From NCBI GenBank assembly GCA_900548545.1, contig URKX01000029.1:1-29216 (forward strand): 29,216 nt of DNA, written 5' to 3'. A model generated the notes under the pieces. The model searched no databases. It worked only from the letters and a program-made list of their open reading frames with translations, and had not been told where the DNA came from. A program made the position numbers and the translations under genes. This stretch comes from an uncultured Oscillospiraceae bacterium (lineage in GTDB: Bacteria; Bacillota; Clostridia; Oscillospirales; Acutalibacteraceae). Positions 8,638 through 16,149 of the stretch are shown here, piece by piece. Within the stretch, counting starts at the first letter, position 1. Each line of letters begins with the position of its first letter.

Positions 8638-8678
8638 AAACGCAGGAAACCATCTCTTCACGAAAGGGGCGCAGAGCT

Positions 8679-10196
8679 ATGGACCAAAAAGCCTACCTGG
8701 CCATCGATTTGAAATCGTTCTACGCTTCTGTGGAGTGTATGGAACGAGGCTTGGATCCCATGAATACCAACCTGGTGGTGGCGGACAAGTCCCGCACGGA
8801 AAAGACGATCTGCCTGGCGGTGTCTCCCTCCTTGAAGGCCTATGGCGTCTCCGGACGCGCCCGGCTTTTTGAGGTGGTCCAGCGGGTAGAACAGGTCAAC
8901 CGGGAGCGCCGGAGGAAAGTCCCGGGCGGGACACTGATCTCTTCGTCTTGGGACGATACCCAGGTGCGGACCCATCCCGGCGTGGCTTTAGACTACCTGG
9001 TGGCCCCGCCCCGGATGGCCCTGTATATGGAGTACAGCTCCCGCATCTACCAGGTGTACCTGAAGTATGTGGCGCCGGAGGACATCCACGTTTACTCCAT
9101 TGACGAGGTGTTCATCGACGCCACAGCCTACCTGGAAACCTACAATCTCACTCCCAAAGAACTGGCGGTGCGGATGATCCTGGATGTGCAGCGTACCGTG
9201 GGCATTACCGCGGCGGCGGGTATCGGCACCAATCTGTATTTGGCCAAGGTTGCCATGGACATCACCGCCAAGCACATCCCGGCGGGCGAAAACGGTGTGC
9301 GTATCGCGGAGTTGGACGAAATGAGCTACCGCCGCACACTGTGGAGCCACCGGCCCCTCACAGACTTCTGGCGGGTTGGGCCTGGTACTGCCAAAAAGCT
9401 GGAGGCCCACGGCCTGTACACCATGGGGGACGTGGCCCGGTGCTCCATTGGGAAACCGGGTTATTTCCACAATGAGGATTTGCTGTACAAGCTGTTCGGC
9501 GTTAACGCGGAGCTGCTGATTGACCACGCCTGGGGCTGGGAGCCCTGTACCATCGCCGATATCCGGGCCTACAAGCCGGAGTCCAACAGCGTTGGTTCGG
9601 GCCAGGTGCTGCAAGAGCCCTACCCCTTTGAAAAGGCCCGCGTTGTCTTGCGGGAGATGGCAGACCAGCTGGCCTTGGACCTGGTGGAGAAAAACCTGGC
9701 CACCAAGCAGCTGGTGCTCACCGTGGGCTACGACCGGGAGAGTTTAGGAAACCCCAAAATCCACTACACCGGTGAAGTCACCGCTGACCGGTATGGCCGC
9801 TCCGTCCCCAAGCACGCCCATGGCACGGAAAACCTGGAGCAGTACACCTCTTCCTCCAAACGGTTGGTGGATGCCGCCACGGCCCTGTATGAGCGGGTGG
9901 TCAATCCTCAGCTGCTGGTGCGAAGGATGTATCTCACTGCCACCCATGTGCTGGATGCCAGCGACATCCCTGATCCCACTGCTTTGGAACAGCTGGACCT
10001 GTTCACTGATTACCCGGCAGTGGAACAGGCCCGGGCTCAAGAAGACGCGGAGCTTCAGCGGGAGCACCAGCGGCAGAAGGCGGTGTTGGAGATCAAGAAG
10101 AAGTTTGGAAAGAACGCCATTTTGAAGGGTATCAGCTTCACCGAGGGCGCTACCGCCCGGGAGCGAAACGGCCAGATCGGAGGGCACAAGGCGTAG
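8679..10196 (+). CDS. UmuC-like Y-family translesion DNA polymerase
   Basis: Y-family polymerase of the Firmicutes UmuC/ImpB-MucB-SamB type, 505 aa. It copies damaged DNA with low fidelity in the cytoplasm. The palm metal ligands are visible: Asp10 in AIDLKSFYASVE and Asp142-Glu143 in VYSIDEVFID. The helix-hairpin-helix and little-finger regions follow (about 210-400), and the C-terminus ends in the family-typical KKFGKNAILKG and ERNGQIGGHKA blocks. A GAAAGGGG ribosome binding site precedes the ATG. It heads an operon with a 141-aa protein and a YolD-like protein, as expected for YolD-UmuC (YqjW/YqjX-like) pairs. No umuD-like gene is nearby. Confidence 0.92.
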   Translation: MDQKAYLAIDLKSFYASVECMERGLDPMNTNLVVADKSRTEKTICLAVSPSLKAYGVSGRARLFEVVQRVEQVNRERRRKVPGGTLISSSWDDTQVRTHPGVALDYLVAPPRMALYMEYSSRIYQVYLKYVAPEDIHVYSIDEVFIDATAYLETYNLTPKELAVRMILDVQRTVGITAAAGIGTNLYLAKVAMDITAKHIPAGENGVRIAELDEMSYRRTLWSHRPLTDFWRVGPGTAKKLEAHGLYTMGDVARCSIGKPGYFHNEDLLYKLFGVNAELLIDHAWGWEPCTIADIRAYKPESNSVGSGQVLQEPYPFEKARVVLREMADQLALDLVEKNLATKQLVLTVGYDRESLGNPKIHYTGEVTADRYGRSVPKHAHGTENLEQYTSSSKRLVDAATALYERVVNPQLLVRRMYLTATHVLDASDIPDPTALEQLDLFTDYPAVEQARAQEDAELQREHQRQKAVLEIKKKFGKNAILKGISFTEGATARERNGQIGGHKA

Positions 10197-10233
10197 TGCC
10201 AGAAATAAATCTTGTTTTGCTAGGGGTGGTTTT

Positions 10234-10659
10234 ATGAAACGGTTTTCCATCCAAATGGTGGATTTTTCCACACCAAATTCCTGGTACAAACAGATTTTGG
10301 CACATTTTGTCCAGCCTGGAGACTCCTTTGAAATCCGCTGTTGGAAAGAAGAAGCCGCCGAAATTCAGCTGGCTTCCCAGTTTGGCAAGGGTGTGGAGGA
10401 GAATGCTGAGGTGTCGGTCCGGGGAACCGTAACCGGGGAATTTCTAAAGCTTCTTCTGGTGGAAGAGCCCACGGATAAAAGCGTATATAATAAGATGACC
10501 TGCTTTTTCACTCTCCATGCTCAGAACGGCCGCTGCGACCTTTGGAGTGAGCACTACGGCACTGAGATGACGCTAGAAGTCACCACGGAGGCAGACGCCG
10601 CTTTTTTTGAGCGAGAAATAGGCCGATATCCAAAGAGCTTCAGCGTAGGAACCTATTGA
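10234..10659 (+). CDS. Unrecognised 141-aa protein between umuC and yolD
   Basis: I do not recognise a family. The protein is soluble, acidic, rich in predicted beta strands, and has no signal peptide or membrane segment. Two conserved-looking blocks are IQMVDFSTPNSWYKQIL (6-22) and a C-terminal EREIGRYPKSFSVGTY. It begins 37 bp after umuC with GGGGTGG upstream of the ATG, and 36 bp later comes the yolD-like gene, so it is most likely co-transcribed with both. Its base composition is lower in GC than that of umuC. A role linked to the polymerase or to stress is only a guess from position. Confidence 0.7.
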   Translation: MKRFSIQMVDFSTPNSWYKQILAHFVQPGDSFEIRCWKEEAAEIQLASQFGKGVEENAEVSVRGTVTGEFLKLLLVEEPTDKSVYNKMTCFFTLHAQNGRCDLWSEHYGTEMTLEVTTEADAAFFEREIGRYPKSFSVGTY

Positions 10660-10695
10660 CTATCTAGGTTTATTGCAAGAAAGGTTGAAATCCGT

Positions 10696-11115
10696 TTGAA
10701 TCACGCATACGACGACATCATCCGCCTGCCCCACCCCACCTCGAGAAAGCACCCCCGTATGTCCATGGAGGAACGTGCCGCCCAGTTTGCCCCCTTCGCT
10801 GCCCTGACGGGCTTCGGCGGTGTGATCCGGGAAACAGGCCGGCTGACGGATAAACAGGTGGAACTGGGAGAGAGCGACCAGGTGGAATTGGAGCGGGTAC
10901 TTACCTTTTTAGACTCCCAGGAAGAGGAACATCCCATGATAAAAGTAACGTATTTTCTTCCGGATACCTATAAAGAAGGGGGAACCTATGTCACGGTTAC
11001 CGGGCATCTAAAACGCATCGACCAGGTGGAGGGGGCGCTGCTCTTGTGGGAGGGCGTTCGAGTGCCCATCCAGGATATCCGGTCCGTGGGGATTGATGGA
11101 TTATCCCAGGCGTAG
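10696..11115 (+). CDS. YolD-like protein
   Basis: YolD family, 139 aa, the small partner often encoded next to UmuC-type polymerases in Firmicutes and proposed to play a UmuD-like role. The signature is RMSMEERAAQFAPFAALTGF (residues 21-40), followed by a beta-rich half with VTYFLPDTYKEGGTYVTVTG. The start codon is TTG at 10696, with AAGAAAGG about 12 bases upstream; no ATG lies in a better position, and the next in-frame ATG (10759) would cut into the signature. It is the last gene of the umuC operon and a terminator follows. Confidence 0.85.
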   Translation: MNHAYDDIIRLPHPTSRKHPRMSMEERAAQFAPFAALTGFGGVIRETGRLTDKQVELGESDQVELERVLTFLDSQEEEHPMIKVTYFLPDTYKEGGTYVTVTGHLKRIDQVEGALLLWEGVRVPIQDIRSVGIDGLSQA

Positions 11116-11250
11116 TTTGCTCCCCTTCTTGGTATGGCGTTCTTGCAAAGTTTTCCGGCCTTGGCCACGGGGGAAGCTGTTGGAGCGCCTTTTTCCGGAA
11201 CAACACAACGGGGCCAAGCTGTCCCCGCGGCTGAAGCCGTAAACAACGAA

Positions 11251-11286
11251 AAAGCAGCCGGGCCTTTTTACGGGCCGGGCTGCTTT
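11251..11286. terminator. Bidirectional terminator between yolD and metallophosphoesterase
   Basis: AAAGCAGCC (11251-11259) pairs with GGCTGCTTT (11278-11286), and GGCC blocks inside extend the stem. On the minus strand the stem is followed by TTTTT, so it serves the minus-strand phosphoesterase gene best, with weaker use for the plus-strand umuC operon. Confidence 0.75.
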
Positions 11287-11309
11287 CTGGTTGATGGGGA
11301 AGAGGCCCC

Positions 11310-12074
11310 TCACACTTCCGGCAAGGGGTCACGGCTGGTCTGGGCGCCGCCGAAGAAGAAGCGGAAGTCCTGGATCTCCGTGTCCATCATGCGGCCTTGG
11401 TGCAGCTGCCGCATGGCCTCCTGGTAAAGCTCAGAGCGGTCATAGGGGACGTTCTTCATATGGATGGTGCCGTTTTCCACCACCATGTACTGGGCGGTCT
11501 TCAGGGGGTCGTCGGGACGGCGGTAGGAGATGCTTCCCGGGTTGAACCACTCCATCCCCTCGGCCAAAATGTGGATGCACTGCCGGTGGCTGTGGCCGAA
11601 GATGATCCGCTTTTTGGGTGCGTCCCAATACTCCTGGGGGGCGTGCTCTTTCCAGTAGGCGGTGAACTGGGCGGTGTTCTCAATGGTTTCGTAAGTGCCG
11701 AATTTGTACTGGTGTTCCATCACATAGGCCCATCCGTCCAAGGTGAAAAACACGCTTTTGGGGAGCTGGCGCAAATAGTCCAGCTGGGAAGGCGTCATCC
11801 GCTCCAAATCATAGTGGATCCACTTGTACTCTTTGTCGGGTACCTGTTTCCCCGCGGTTTCCCGGGCGATGTTCAAGGCGTGGAGGTCGTGGTTCCCCTG
11901 GACAATCCAGGTGCGGGGCGCGTTTTGGAACCACTCGATGACCGGCCCGGGGGCGATGCCGTAATCCACCATGTCCCCCGCGAAGGCCAAGTAGTCATAG
12001 TCCTGTTCCTGTTCCATCACTTGCCGCAGCGCCCAGATGTTGGCGTGGGCGTCGGATAACACCAAAAGTTTCAT
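11310..12074 (-). CDS. Calcineurin-like metallophosphoesterase
   Basis: Two-metal phosphoesterase of the YfcE/MJ0936-like group, 254 aa, cytoplasmic. All metal motifs are seen: D8-x-H10 in LSDAHAN, GD (33-34), GNHD (60-63), and GHSHRQ (160-165). NPGSIS near the end is also typical. The physiological substrate is unknown; relatives cleave phosphodiesters, cyclic nucleotides or protein phosphates. The AGGAGG before it is 14 bases from the ATG and overlaps an out-of-frame ATG, so translation could be weak. It follows the MBL-fold gene by 62 bp and is probably in the same transcript. Confidence 0.88.
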   Translation of the reverse strand: MKLLVLSDAHANIWALRQVMEQEQDYDYLAFAGDMVDYGIAPGPVIEWFQNAPRTWIVQGNHDLHALNIARETAGKQVPDKEYKWIHYDLERMTPSQLDYLRQLPKSVFFTLDGWAYVMEHQYKFGTYETIENTAQFTAYWKEHAPQEYWDAPKKRIIFGHSHRQCIHILAEGMEWFNPGSISYRRPDDPLKTAQYMVVENGTIHMKNVPYDRSELYQEAMRQLHQGRMMDTEIQDFRFFFGGAQTSRDPLPEV

Positions 12075-12137
12075 AGTTGTGTTCCATACCTCCTGGGAAA
12101 TGCTGCCCCGTAAAGCGAAGGGCCTTGGGTGTTGGAT

Positions 12138-13019
12138 TTACTGGATCTTCATGCCGTCGTAGGCGATGAAAATGGGGAAGGGGAATTCCTTCCAGGCGCC
12201 CACGAACTGCTGGAGCTCGTCGTACATCCGCTGGTGGTTGTGGCTGATGTGGGTGAGGTACACCCGGCTGTCCCCGTCCAAAGTGCCCTGGGCAGATAAC
12301 TCTTCCAGCAGGGGCTTCAACGTGTTCAACGAGAGGTGCTTGTCCTCCAGGTTCACCTCCCAAGTGTCACCCCAGGTGCACTCGGTGATGAGGATGTCGA
12401 TGTGGCGGCCGGCCAGGTATTTCACGGTTTCCGGCAGGTAGTAGCCGGTGTCGGTGCCGTAGTAGAGCACTTTGTGATCCGGGCGCTCCACCAGGTAGTT
12501 GGCCGAAGTCTTCTCAAAGGTGCCGGGATGCCGTCCCGGCAGGGGGGTAATGGAGAAGTCCCCGATCTGGTAAGTTTCAAAGTAGGAGAGCTTTTCAAAC
12601 TGGACCCGCCCCTTTTCCAGCACGGCGCTGAAGCCGTTGTTATACAGGGCCTTGTCTTGCAGGATGTGCTCCGCCATTTGGTAGGCGTCCCCCACCAGGT
12701 AGAATTTTACAGGATGCTCCGGAGGTACCAGGCTTCCCGCATACTGGCACAGGGCAAAGGAGGAAAGGTGGTCATAATGGGTGTGGGTGATCAGCACGTG
12801 CTCCAAACGCATCAGATCCCCGCCGTACCGCTGGGCCTGGGAAACGAAGTCGGGCCCAAAGTCGAACATCACTTCATCGGAGAGCTTGAAGGAACTTCTT
12901 CCCCGGACATTTTTCCCCTGCAAGCGGCGGGCGGCCTGGCAGGCGGGGCAGTTGCAGACGGGGTTGGGCAGCCCCTCTGCGGAGCTGGTCCCCAGGAAAA
13001 CGTGTTCGTACATTGCCAT
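12138..13019 (-). CDS. PhnP-like MBL-fold metallohydrolase
   Basis: Metallo-beta-lactamase-fold hydrolase, 293 aa. The active-site motif THTHYDH (78-84) is intact. The N-terminal CNCPACQAARR (22-32) matches the cysteine motif that binds a structural zinc in PhnP, a cyclic phosphodiesterase. No phosphonate genes are nearby, so the substrate is probably another cyclic phosphate or phosphodiester. I set the start at the ATG at 13019 because GAGGTG lies 6 bases upstream and the fold begins there; an in-frame extension to 13133 runs over a promoter-like sequence. It pairs with the downstream metallophosphoesterase, which suggests stepwise removal of phosphate esters (inference). Confidence 0.85.
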   Translation of the reverse strand: MAMYEHVFLGTSSAEGLPNPVCNCPACQAARRLQGKNVRGRSSFKLSDEVMFDFGPDFVSQAQRYGGDLMRLEHVLITHTHYDHLSSFALCQYAGSLVPPEHPVKFYLVGDAYQMAEHILQDKALYNNGFSAVLEKGRVQFEKLSYFETYQIGDFSITPLPGRHPGTFEKTSANYLVERPDHKVLYYGTDTGYYLPETVKYLAGRHIDILITECTWGDTWEVNLEDKHLSLNTLKPLLEELSAQGTLDGDSRVYLTHISHNHQRMYDELQQFVGAWKEFPFPIFIAYDGMKIQ

Positions 13020-13077
13020 TTTCAACACCTCTATGGAAAAATTGCGCAGGAAAATTGTTTTCTGCTTGCCCTTCCCA

Positions 13078-13083
13078 ATTATA
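13078..13083 (-). promoter_or_regulatory. Candidate -10 box of the MBL-hydrolase gene
   Basis: A perfect TATAAT on the minus strand lies inside the near-palindrome CCCAATTATAGGG, about 60 bp before the start. No good -35 hexamer is found at 16-18 bp; TTGTCA lies 22 bp away. It suggests the hydrolase pair can be transcribed apart from the upstream araC-type gene. Confidence 0.4.
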
Positions 13084-13155
13084 GGGATTGCCTGTTTTTT
13101 TTCTTTGACAATGTTGTGTAAACCATTAGACAAATTTGCTCTTTGCCCGGGAAGG

Positions 13156-14151
13156 TCACTCCCCAGCGGTGAAAAGGCCGGCCTCTTCCTGCTGGTACTG
13201 GCGGATGCGCCTGACGCTTTCTTGGGGGGTGTAGAAGTGCTCCACCGAGTGGAGGGTGAAAAAGGTCTTGCTGGACTGGTGTTCGTCCAGCAGGTCCTTT
13301 TGGGGCTCCTGGATCCGCTGGCGGTAGACTTCGGGGGTCATGCCGGTACGCTGCAAAAAGGCGGCGGAAAAGTATTTGTAGTCGGAAAAACCGGCATTGT
13401 AGCAGATATCCAGCAGTTTGTCCTGCCCGGCGGCCAGCAGTCTGCAAGCGGCGTGGAACCGGACTGTGTTCACATACTGCTGGAAGCTCTGGTGGGTCAG
13501 CTTTTTGAAAAAGTGGGACAGGGAACTGACCGCCATGCCCTCCTGTTGGGCGAAGTCGCCCAGCCGGATTTTGTGCATATAGTTTTCCTCCACAAAATGG
13601 AGCAGCCGCTGTAGCCGCTGTTTTTGCGAGCCCCTTTGCTGGCAGACGTCCTCCGTGAGCACTTTGTGGGGCAAATTTGCCAGGCACAGGTAGACCAACT
13701 CCTTCATTTTGCCAACGCAGTGCAGCTGGTAGTAAGGGGGCTGGGTCAGATAGGAAAGGGCCGCATCCAGCAACAGGGCCCGGCACTCTTGGGCGACGGC
13801 CGGCGGCAGGCCCCCTTGTAAAGAGGGCTCTGTAAACCGGATCTGCTCAAATTCCGGCACCTCGCCTAACAGAAGGGAAGGGGCCACGTGGTAGTAGAGT
13901 ATGGTACAGCTTTTCGTCCTTTTGCGCAGCTCGTGGGCCTCTCCCGAGTTGCACAGCACCATGTCCCCCCGCCCGGCGGAGAGGTGGAAGCGCTCGCTGA
14001 GAATCTCCAGATCCCCGTCCAAGATCAGCAGGATCTCCAGCTCTTTGTGAAAATGGGGCGTACGGTAATCCAGTGTGTTGAGAAATACCCGCAGGCCGTC
14101 CATTTGCTTGTAGTTCAGTACATCCAGTTTGCTGTCCATCCGGTTTTCCAT
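13156..14151 (-). CDS. AraC-family transcriptional regulator with cupin sensor
   Basis: AraC/XylS-type regulator, 331 aa. The N-terminal part (about 20-100) is a cupin-like ligand domain with HFHKELEILLILDG. The C-terminal part (about 225-320) holds the two helix-turn-helix motifs: IRLGDFAQQEGMAVSSLSHFFKK and the family signature ICYNAGFSDYKYFSAAFLQRTGMTP in shortened form. AAAGGGGAATG precedes the ATG. It may control the two hydrolase genes downstream on the same strand, or a distant sugar locus as is common for this cupin-AraC class. The ligand is not evident. Confidence 0.9.
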   Translation of the reverse strand: MENRMDSKLDVLNYKQMDGLRVFLNTLDYRTPHFHKELEILLILDGDLEILSERFHLSAGRGDMVLCNSGEAHELRKRTKSCTILYYHVAPSLLLGEVPEFEQIRFTEPSLQGGLPPAVAQECRALLLDAALSYLTQPPYYQLHCVGKMKELVYLCLANLPHKVLTEDVCQQRGSQKQRLQRLLHFVEENYMHKIRLGDFAQQEGMAVSSLSHFFKKLTHQSFQQYVNTVRFHAACRLLAAGQDKLLDICYNAGFSDYKYFSAAFLQRTGMTPEVYRQRIQEPQKDLLDEHQSSKTFFTLHSVEHFYTPQESVRRIRQYQQEEAGLFTAGE

Positions 14152-14188
14152 GGCTCATTCCCCTTTGCTAACAGCATAGCACATTTTG

Positions 14189-14202
14189 GTGGAAAGTTCC
14201 AC
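14189..14202. promoter_or_regulatory. Inverted repeat upstream of the araC-type gene
   Basis: GTGGAA-AG-TTCCAC is a perfect 6-bp inverted repeat 38 bp before the regulator's start codon. It could be an operator for self-regulation or just part of the leader. No strong promoter boxes accompany it. Confidence 0.3.
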
Positions 14203-14297
14203 TGGAACGCGCCGGATGGCTTGGCCGGGGTAACCCGCTTCCCGGCCCTGAAGCCAAGCAACGGGTCCCCGCACAGGGCGGCGGTCTAGGAAAGCTT

Positions 14298-15443
14298 TCA
14301 GGCGGTGGGGTCCAAGGTGTCGCCGGGGTCTGGAAGGTCCACGGAAAACGCCGCCTGGGGGAAAAACTGGACAGGGTCGCCGGTTTGGGAGTGCAGATCG
14401 GTGAGCACCAGGTACAGGGTGCCGGCAGTGGGGCCGGTCAGGCTGTATTCCCGCTGGAAGTCCCGGCGGATGGGCAGGGACACCGGGGAGCTTTCGTAGG
14501 TGTTGTCCCCCACCTGGGTCCATTGGGCCAGGGTGTCCAGGGTGTCGCCGGAAATCTGGGAACCGGCCGCATCGCCGCTGTCCGACGACAGCCACAGGTC
14601 GCCCCACCAGCTGTACAGCCGCTGGGTGGAAAGGGAATCCAGGTCCCCGTCGGTTTCCAACTGGAGGGTCAGCACCACGGCCCATGCTTCCTGGTCAAAA
14701 GAGGCTTGTGAAACCGAGAGGTCAAATCTGGTGGCGGGGACAGCCCCCGGGGGCTGGGGAATATCCAGGGGGAATTGGGTTTCCGTGTAAAGCTTGCCCT
14801 CCCGGATACCCGCGATGTTTTCCTCCCCAAAGCTGACTTGGAAGAAAAGATGGAAGTCCAGTTCGCCATACAGGCTGTTCTGTGTTTGAAAATCTGGGTC
14901 TACCTCCAGGGAAAAGCTGTCGCACCGGTAGGTGTCTTTCCCAATTTTAGTCCAGCGGGTAATGCTGTCCTTGACAACGCCGCCCAAAGTGCAGAGGGTG
15001 TTGCCTTGGGAGGTGGACAGGATGGCCTCGAAACTGTACCCGCTGGGGGCGTTGGGGGCGTCCAGATCCAAGTCTGTTTTGGCTTCCAGGGTGAGGCGGA
15101 TGGCCCATTGCTCCTCGTCGAAGGAGGCCTGGGACACTTGCAGCTCCAAATAAGACCCGGCGGGCAGGGGGCTGTTGGATGGGGTCAGCAGGGGCCGAAG
15201 GCTGATACCTGCGGCCACAGCTACCGCCAGCACCAGGCAGGCGGCCAGCACAGCCCAGGGACGGCGGTGTTTGGCCACAGGGTCAGCCCACTTTTCCGGA
15301 AGGGAGGCTTTTTTGCCGGGGATTTCCAGCCCCAGCTTTTGGAAAGTCTTGTCCCGGACGGCCCCTTTGTCCACCGGGGCGGGAGGTGTGTTTTCCAACT
15401 CCTCGGGAAAGGCGTTGGCAAGCAGGTTTTCTAAATCTCTCAT
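14298..15443 (-). CDS. Membrane-anchored anti-sigma factor with duplicated ectodomain
   Basis: Predicted single-pass membrane anti-sigma factor, 381 aa. Residues 1-62 are cytoplasmic and would bind the sigma factor; 63-80 form one transmembrane helix; the rest is outside. The outer part is a tandem repeat: 99-227 and 240-370. Both copies begin with VSQASFD, then a tryptophan and LTL, and both contain a W-T-x-[IV]-G-[KD]-[ND]-T-Y block and a later FQ-x(3)-SL-x-G stretch. The fold is probably beta-sandwich; the domain resembles those in clostridial DUF4179-type proteins but I cannot name it. Its ATG overlaps the sigma stop (ATGA, 4 bp), so the two are translationally coupled. The signal it senses is unknown. 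Confidence 0.8.
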   Translation of the reverse strand: MRDLENLLANAFPEELENTPPAPVDKGAVRDKTFQKLGLEIPGKKASLPEKWADPVAKHRRPWAVLAACLVLAVAVAAGISLRPLLTPSNSPLPAGSYLELQVSQASFDEEQWAIRLTLEAKTDLDLDAPNAPSGYSFEAILSTSQGNTLCTLGGVVKDSITRWTKIGKDTYRCDSFSLEVDPDFQTQNSLYGELDFHLFFQVSFGEENIAGIREGKLYTETQFPLDIPQPPGAVPATRFDLSVSQASFDQEAWAVVLTLQLETDGDLDSLSTQRLYSWWGDLWLSSDSGDAAGSQISGDTLDTLAQWTQVGDNTYESSPVSLPIRRDFQREYSLTGPTAGTLYLVLTDLHSQTGDPVQFFPQAAFSVDLPDPGDTLDPTA

Positions 15444-15991
15444 GCTTCATCCTCCTTTCTCAAGAGTGCTTTCAGCTTTTCCCGGCCACGCTTCAGCCGG
15501 CTCTTCACGGTGGAGGGGTTCATGTGCAGCTCTTCGCTGATTTGCCCCACCCCCTGCCGCCAAAAATAGTGGCGCAGGAAGATCTCCCGGTCGGTGGGCT
15601 CCAGGCTCAGCACCGCCTGGCGCACCTGCTGGGCCTCCTCCCGGCGTTCCCAAAACCGGGAGGCAGGCTCCTCGGGAGAGGGCAGGAAGCTGTCGTCCAA
15701 AGGCAGCTCCAGCTTGAGGGAGCGCAGGTGCTTAAAAGCCCGGTTCCGGGCCACCACCCCCAGCCATAGCTTTAAGTCACTGTGGGGACGCAGCTTCTGG
15801 GCGGACTGCCACAGGGCCACGAACACATCGGAGGCCAGCTCTTCCAAGTCTTCCCGGGTGCCGAAAGCGCCCAGGGTCTTGCGGAGGACCCCGGCCACAT
15901 AGGGGCTGTAGCGGCGGATAGCCTCTTCCAACCCCTTGGGGTCCTGGGCTTGCAGGGAAGCCAAAAGCTTTTCATCAATCTCCTTTTTCAA
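15440..15991 (-). CDS. ECF-type RNA polymerase sigma factor
   Basis: Sigma-70 family extracytoplasmic-function sigma factor, 183 aa. Region 2 spans about 24-95, with DLEELASDVFVALWQ as the core-binding part and LWLGVVARNRAFKHLR as the -10 recognition helix. Region 4 spans about 126-180, with the helix-turn-helix ISEELHMNPSTVKSRLKRGREKL. The start codon is TTG, chosen because AGGAGAGG lies 7 bases upstream and no ATG fits in frame. It is followed by its overlapping anti-sigma gene, the standard layout for self-regulated cell-envelope responses. No autoregulated promoter could be identified with certainty in front of it. Confidence 0.92.
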   Translation of the reverse strand: MKKEIDEKLLASLQAQDPKGLEEAIRRYSPYVAGVLRKTLGAFGTREDLEELASDVFVALWQSAQKLRPHSDLKLWLGVVARNRAFKHLRSLKLELPLDDSFLPSPEEPASRFWERREEAQQVRQAVLSLEPTDREIFLRHYFWRQGVGQISEELHMNPSTVKSRLKRGREKLKALLRKEDEA

Positions 15992-16028
15992 AACGCATCC
16001 TCTCCTTCCTTCCTCCCTCGCCTATAAG

Positions 16029-16047
16029 AACCCCTCCGGCAGGGGTT
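16029..16047. other. Stem-loop in the sigma-factor leader
   Basis: AACCCCT (16029-16035) and AGGGGTT (16041-16047) form a perfect 7-bp stem with loop CCGGC, about 40 bp before the TTG start of the sigma gene. It has no T-run on the minus strand, so it is not a terminator for that gene. It may affect mRNA stability or promoter activity. Confidence 0.35.
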
Positions 16048-16095
16048 TGGTTGCGCCCCCTGGGAAAAAATTTCCCCATCCCGGGAAATTGGGGC

Positions 16096-16128
16096 AAAAA
16101 GGGGTTGCCGCCCAAAAGCAGCAACCCC
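16096..16128 (-). terminator. Terminator of the DUF1846 gene
   Basis: On the minus strand GGGGTTGC (16128-16121) pairs with GCAACCCC (16108-16101), followed by TTTTT (16100-16096). It lies 22 bp past the stop codon of the DUF1846 gene and separates it from the sigma operon. Confidence 0.85.
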
Positions 16129-16149
16129 TGTAGATGGGTGGGACCATGT

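Noticed and set aside
8396..8653. N-terminal extension of the dehydratase up to 8653
   Set aside because: It would cover the gene's own promoter and the G/C tract; GGAGGT directly before the ATG at 8395 fixes the start.
8600..8678. LexA operator in front of the umuC-like gene
   Set aside because: No GAAC-N4-GTTC or close variant is present near the promoter.
11995..12363. Open frame starting at the out-of-frame ATG next to the phosphoesterase ribosome binding site
   Set aside because: Read on the minus strand, it is a shadow frame crossing two real genes, with no recognisable protein features.
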